Source of the DNA: Microcaldota archaeon
GTDB taxonomy: Archaea > Micrarchaeota > Micrarchaeia > Micrarchaeales > CABMGC01
Direction: 5' to 3'
Length of the DNA: 25,481 nt
Assembly (NCBI GenBank): GCA_027449585.1
Contig: DAIDLJ010000010.1
Location: 1 to 25,481, forward strand
Below the pieces are notes generated by a model, which searched no databases, had not been told where the DNA came from, and saw nothing but the letters and a program-made list of their open reading frames with translations. Positions within the stretch are counted from its first letter, which is position 1. Every line of letters starts with the position of its first letter. Shown piece by piece: positions 22,746 to 25,481 of the stretch. Position numbers and translations under genes: made by a program.

Positions 22746-22756
22746 TGATATATGGT
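22746..22756 (-). promoter_or_regulatory. Putative TATA box for the E1alpha operon
   Basis: On the minus strand CCATATATCAT is centred about 26 bases upstream of 22725. This would start the transcript between the TTG at 22731 and the GTG at 22719, favouring the GTG as the true first codon. A second AT-rich box (AATAAATT, minus strand, around 22766-22773) would instead suit the TTG. Confidence 0.35.
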
Positions 22757-22864
22757 AGGTTAAGAATTTATTATTTGCGTAAATTTTTGCGACCTAAGCG
22801 GCAAGCTACAAATAGGCTTAAAATTGTTTTGAGGGCTATGTTTATTCGTATCCTTGGTGAATGT

Positions 22865-23611
22865 TTGGACGCTTTAATACTGTGCGGCGGTTTTGCCACG
22901 CGCCTTGAACCGATAACGCTTTTCGTTCCAAAGCCCCTGCTACCCGTGGGTGGCAGGCCAATACTCGACCACATACTTGATGGTGTTGCTGGGCTTGGCG
23001 TTAGCAGGATAGTCCTTTCAACCAACAAGAAGTTCAGCGACCAGTTCAAGTACTGGGCAGAGAACAAGGCTGCTTCTGGATTCAAGATACCCATAGAGAT
23101 AGTTGTTGAGCCTACGATGCACCATGGGGAGAAGTTCGGAGCGATAAAGGGTATTAATTACACTATAGAAACAGCGAAGCTCAAGGATGACCTGCTGATT
23201 GTTGCTGGAGATAACTTTTACACTTTTGACCTGAAGAAGATGGTGGATGCATTCAAGAAGAGCAGCAAAACCACAATAGCAGTGTATGATGTCAAGTCCG
23301 TTGACGATGCGCGCAGATTTGGCGTAGTGCACCTGGATGGGAGCAGGGTTACTGGTTTTGAGGAGAAGCCGCTAAATCCGCGATCTACACTAATAAGCAC
23401 TGGACTATATCTCTTCCCGTCAGTCATGCTGAAAAAATTCCACGAATATATGTCTGATGGCAACAATCCGGATGCGCCAGGTTACTTCCTTCAGTGGCTC
23501 ATAGGAAAAGAAGTGGTGGAAGGGGCCGTATATAACGACAAGTGGTATGATATAGGAACCATAGATACTTACAGAGAAGTGTTTGATGCAAATAGAAAAA
23601 ACAAAAATTAA
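22865..23611 (+). CDS. Sugar-phosphate nucleotidyltransferase
   Basis: Glucose-1-phosphate thymidylyl/uridylyl- or mannose-1-phosphate guanylyl-type enzyme activating sugars for glycan synthesis; the exact sugar and nucleotide are not determinable. 248 residues with an N-terminal nucleotide-binding signature DALILCGGFATRLEPIT, K23 in VPKPLLPVGG, the metal-binding VAGDNFY, and FEEKP and STGLYLF segments. The fold is complete but there is no C-terminal left-handed helix. The TTG at 22865 is chosen because GGTGA lies 5 bases upstream and the protein then begins exactly where relatives do; an in-frame ATG at 22838 would add nine residues. It converges on the ankyrin gene with a 7-base gap. Confidence 0.9.
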   Translation: MDALILCGGFATRLEPITLFVPKPLLPVGGRPILDHILDGVAGLGVSRIVLSTNKKFSDQFKYWAENKAASGFKIPIEIVVEPTMHHGEKFGAIKGINYTIETAKLKDDLLIVAGDNFYTFDLKKMVDAFKKSSKTTIAVYDVKSVDDARRFGVVHLDGSRVTGFEEKPLNPRSTLISTGLYLFPSVMLKKFHEYMSDGNNPDAPGYFLQWLIGKEVVEGAVYNDKWYDIGTIDTYREVFDANRKNKN

Positions 23612-23618
23612 GAAGAAT

Positions 23619-25097
23619 CTATTTAATTCTATATTTACTCATGGATCTGAGTAATAATTTTAGCCCTTCGAGTTCATTTGCTTTGCTTTCGATATTTTTT
23701 GTTAAATGAAGTAGTGATTCTCTAGAGTGTTTTTTGCTGTGACTTGATGCATTTTCAGATTTTAATACATCTTTTATTGTAGTTTCGCCATTACGTAAAC
23801 TTGCGGCTAGTTCTAAATCTCTTTGGAGTTTATTTATGCTTAGCTCAAGGAATTTTTGGGGGTTGGAATTGCATAGACTTGGATTGGCGCCCATTTGAAG
23901 TAAATGGTGTGCTACATTTAGTTTATTCATAAAAATAGCCTGCTCTAACACGGTGGCCCCAGTATCACCAAGTTTCATGTTGACGTCTGCACCACTATTT
24001 ATTAGTAATTTTATTATGTCCAAATGTCCGTTTAAAGCTGCGAGAGAAAGGACGCTTTCACCATCAATAGCATTTAATGAAGTAGCATTTACATTTGCTC
24101 CTCTTTCTATAAGAAATTTGCAAAGTTTGTAGTCTCCAGTTTCTGCTGCATACATTAAAGGCGTGCTTGTGCCAATCCTTTCGTCTATTTTTGCCCCGTG
24201 GTCTAGTAGCAATTCAACTACATCTAGATGACCGTTTACTGCCGCTAAACTTAATGGAGTAGATGAGTTCATGTAAATTTTAGATTTGGTGCTTATATCT
24301 GCTCCATACCTTATTAGCAAGTCCACAATATCAGTATGTCCTGATTCGGCAGCAAACATTATTGCAGTTTGTCCAGAATAATTTTCAAGATTAACAGAGG
24401 CTCCATGATTTAATAATAGTTCTATTACTTTAATATGGCCATATTTTGAAGCAAACATTAATGGTGACAGACCGTCTTTGGGCCTGTCTCTAAAATCAAT
24501 TTCTACAAACTGTCTTTTTATTAGGGTTTCTGTAGCTAGAAGCCCTTGCCCCAAATCTGTAAAATTCATCATTAAATTAGTCACGCTGATTGCTTGGGCA
24601 GATGCAGATGAAGAAAGTAATAATTCGACGACATTTTCGTTTCCTAATATTGAGGCATACATAAGAGGTGTAAGATAGAAATGTGGACTTAAGTAGTATG
24701 GGGCAAGCAGTTTTTGAACCTGAGATTCGTAATTTTCAAATATTTCATTGCGCTTATTTTCTAATTTAGAAATTGAATAGTCATTCAATTTCATATTATT
24801 AGAATATTCGACGTCAACTTTTGCGCCGTTTGCTATGAGTAATTTTGCAATTTCGGGATTTTTTACCATTGAAGCAAACATTAATGGCGTGCGATAAAAT
24901 AGGTCTGCTCCATTTACGTCAGCCCCATTATTTATTAGTATTTTAACAATTTCGGTATTACCAGCAATTATTGCAGTTATTATGGGAGTAATCCCGTTTT
25001 TATCTATAAAATTAAGGGATGTATTCTGATGAAGTAATTTTCTGAGCTCATTTATGTCGTTTTGTTTTATTGCTTCTATCAAATCTTCGTTAGTCAT
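23619..25097 (-). CDS. Ankyrin-repeat protein
   Basis: 492 residues from the ATG at 25097. Roughly nine or ten ankyrin repeats are visible through recurring TPLMxAxxxGHxxxVELLLxxGA patterns. Two longer non-ankyrin inserts interrupt them: one after the second repeat (about 100-140, NNMKLNDYSISKLE onward) and one after VVELLLSSSAS. The last 85 residues are a charged helical tail without repeats. No signal peptide, membrane helix or enzymatic domain is seen. Such proteins bind other proteins; the target is unknown. The gene is clearly AT-richer than the rest of the window (20 of 60 bases G or C at 24781-24840, against 37 of 60 at 21481-21540), suggesting later acquisition. Start choice is supported by a GGTG a few bases upstream; a GTG at 25106 is in frame. 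Confidence 0.9.
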   Translation of the reverse strand: MTNEDLIEAIKQNDINELRKLLHQNTSLNFIDKNGITPIITAIIAGNTEIVKILINNGADVNGADLFYRTPLMFASMVKNPEIAKLLIANGAKVDVEYSNNMKLNDYSISKLENKRNEIFENYESQVQKLLAPYYLSPHFYLTPLMYASILGNENVVELLLSSSASAQAISVTNLMMNFTDLGQGLLATETLIKRQFVEIDFRDRPKDGLSPLMFASKYGHIKVIELLLNHGASVNLENYSGQTAIMFAAESGHTDIVDLLIRYGADISTKSKIYMNSSTPLSLAAVNGHLDVVELLLDHGAKIDERIGTSTPLMYAAETGDYKLCKFLIERGANVNATSLNAIDGESVLSLAALNGHLDIIKLLINSGADVNMKLGDTGATVLEQAIFMNKLNVAHHLLQMGANPSLCNSNPQKFLELSINKLQRDLELAASLRNGETTIKDVLKSENASSHSKKHSRESLLHLTKNIESKANELEGLKLLLRSMSKYRIK

Positions 25098-25128
25098 AAT
25101 GTACACCGTAACAAATTTTAATCTTGAA

Positions 25129-25199
25129 GCAGGGCAGATTCAATGGCATGGGATACGTTGACACGCGTATGAATTGGGGTATCGTGGTTTCTGCCCTGC
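25129..25199. repeat. 71-base inverted-repeat structure with 10-bp perfect arms
   Basis: GCAGGGCAGA at 25129-25138 is the exact reverse complement of TCTGCCCTGC at 25190-25199. The 51-base loop holds further complementary pieces, for example ATACG near 25153 with CGTAT near 25166, and GATAC with GTATC near 25180. These GC-rich arms stand out in a very AT-rich intergenic region. It could be a structured RNA, an end of a mobile element or a regulatory hairpin. It does not fit the tRNA cloverleaf. Confidence 0.65.
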
Positions 25200-25366
25200 A
25201 TATGTAAGTAGTTATGAAGAATCCAGTATATATTTTCTCTCAAATAGTTTTGACACTATACTTAGATAATTGAATAATAATGATAATTTTTGTTAAGAAA
25301 TCTACAATTATATATCTATAATATAAATAATAAATATAATATATATTTATATTATAATAAAATTTC
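25200..25366. other. AT-rich intergenic spacer
   Basis: Between the hairpin and the stop codon of the edge gene. Positions 25308-25362 are almost wholly A and T (repeated ATAATATATATTTATA-like words), without a reading frame on either strand. On the minus strand it follows the edge gene and precedes the ankyrin gene, so it could hold a terminator or promoter. No direct iterons or initiator-like repeats were recognised. Confidence 0.5.
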
Positions 25367-25481
25367 TTAGTTAATTCCTCGACCGTTTATTAATTGATCT
25401 AATTTACCTGTTACATCTGTTATCTTTCGAGCAATAGGCTGAAACCATGGGGCACGTTCTACCAATTTACGGGCATCCTGC
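25367..25481 (-). CDS. 3' end of an unrecognised gene (partial)
   Basis: A minus-strand frame is open from the right edge to a TAA at 25367-25369, giving the last 37 residues of a protein that begins outside the window. The fragment includes ARKLVERAPWFQPIARK and ends KLDQLINGRGIN. It looks helical and basic, and is of more normal base composition than the spacer beside it, which supports real coding. The function cannot be told from this piece. Confidence 0.5.
   Translation of the reverse strand, partial: QDARKLVERAPWFQPIARKITDVTGKLDQLINGRGIN

Noticed and set aside
22577..22864. N-terminal extension of the nucleotidyltransferase frame
   Set aside because: The frame is open upstream, but this stretch is antisense to E1alpha and its promoter region. 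The family N-terminus and the GGTGA site both place the start at 22865.
25129..25199. tRNA gene
   Set aside because: Length and a 7-bp acceptor-like stem fit, but there is no GTTC T-loop, no proper D-arm and no anticodon stem on either strand.

Overview
This 25.5-kb window is chromosomal DNA from an archaeon. The information-processing genes are archaeal: RNA polymerase subunit Rpo7 and Spt4 side by side, an archaeal/eukaryotic-type glutamyl-tRNA synthetase, a short archaeal-type PRPP synthetase, deoxyhypusine synthase, bifunctional phosphoglucose/phosphomannose isomerase, and an exported protein with a class III (pilin-like) signal sequence. Many starts are GTG or TTG, and AT-rich TATA-like boxes lie about 25 bases upstream of starts with little or no leader. 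Genes are very tightly packed: convergent neighbours abut or overlap at their stop codons. Together with the QSALELLSTYG-type signal, this suggests a small-genome DPANN lineage (Micrarchaeota-like), but that placement is inference and no rRNA is present to confirm it.

Layout. (1) 1-1326: 5' part of a large secreted repeat protein on the minus strand, running off the left edge. (2) 1384-7672: housekeeping block with KsgA, a metallo-beta-lactamase-fold hydrolase, PRPP synthetase, GluRS, a membrane-anchored protein, an FKBP prolyl isomerase, Spt4 and Rpo7. (3) 7733-9465: an orphan RnfD/NqrB-like membrane protein overlapping a secreted-protein gene, then a PIN-domain protein. (4) 9520-11959: plus-strand operon of AmmeMemoRadiSam-type radical SAM enzyme, PAP2 phosphatase, CoA-binding protein and IscU-type Fe-S scaffold. 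(5) 11960-12880: Pgi/Pmi. (6) 13003-15995: minus-strand operon deoxyhypusine synthase, N-carbamoylputrescine amidase, agmatine deiminase, linking agmatine-derived polyamine metabolism to aIF5A modification. (7) 16051-22731: minus-strand series beginning with a complete 2-oxoacid dehydrogenase complex (E1alpha, E1beta, E2, then a LysE-type exporter, then E3), followed by NAD kinase and a helical-repeat protein. (8) 22865-23611: sugar-phosphate nucleotidyltransferase. (9) 23619-25481: a visibly AT-richer accessory tail with a large ankyrin-repeat protein, a 71-base inverted-repeat structure, an AT-rich spacer and the 3' end of an unrecognised gene.

No tRNA, rRNA, CRISPR array or recognisable transposase was found. 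The most noteworthy points are the hypusine-polyamine operon, the Cys-stapled 79-residue repeats of the exported protein, the RnfD-like/secreted pair lying between the PIN gene and rpo7-spt4, the Spt4 that lacks one zinc cysteine, and the low-GC ankyrin region with its hairpin.
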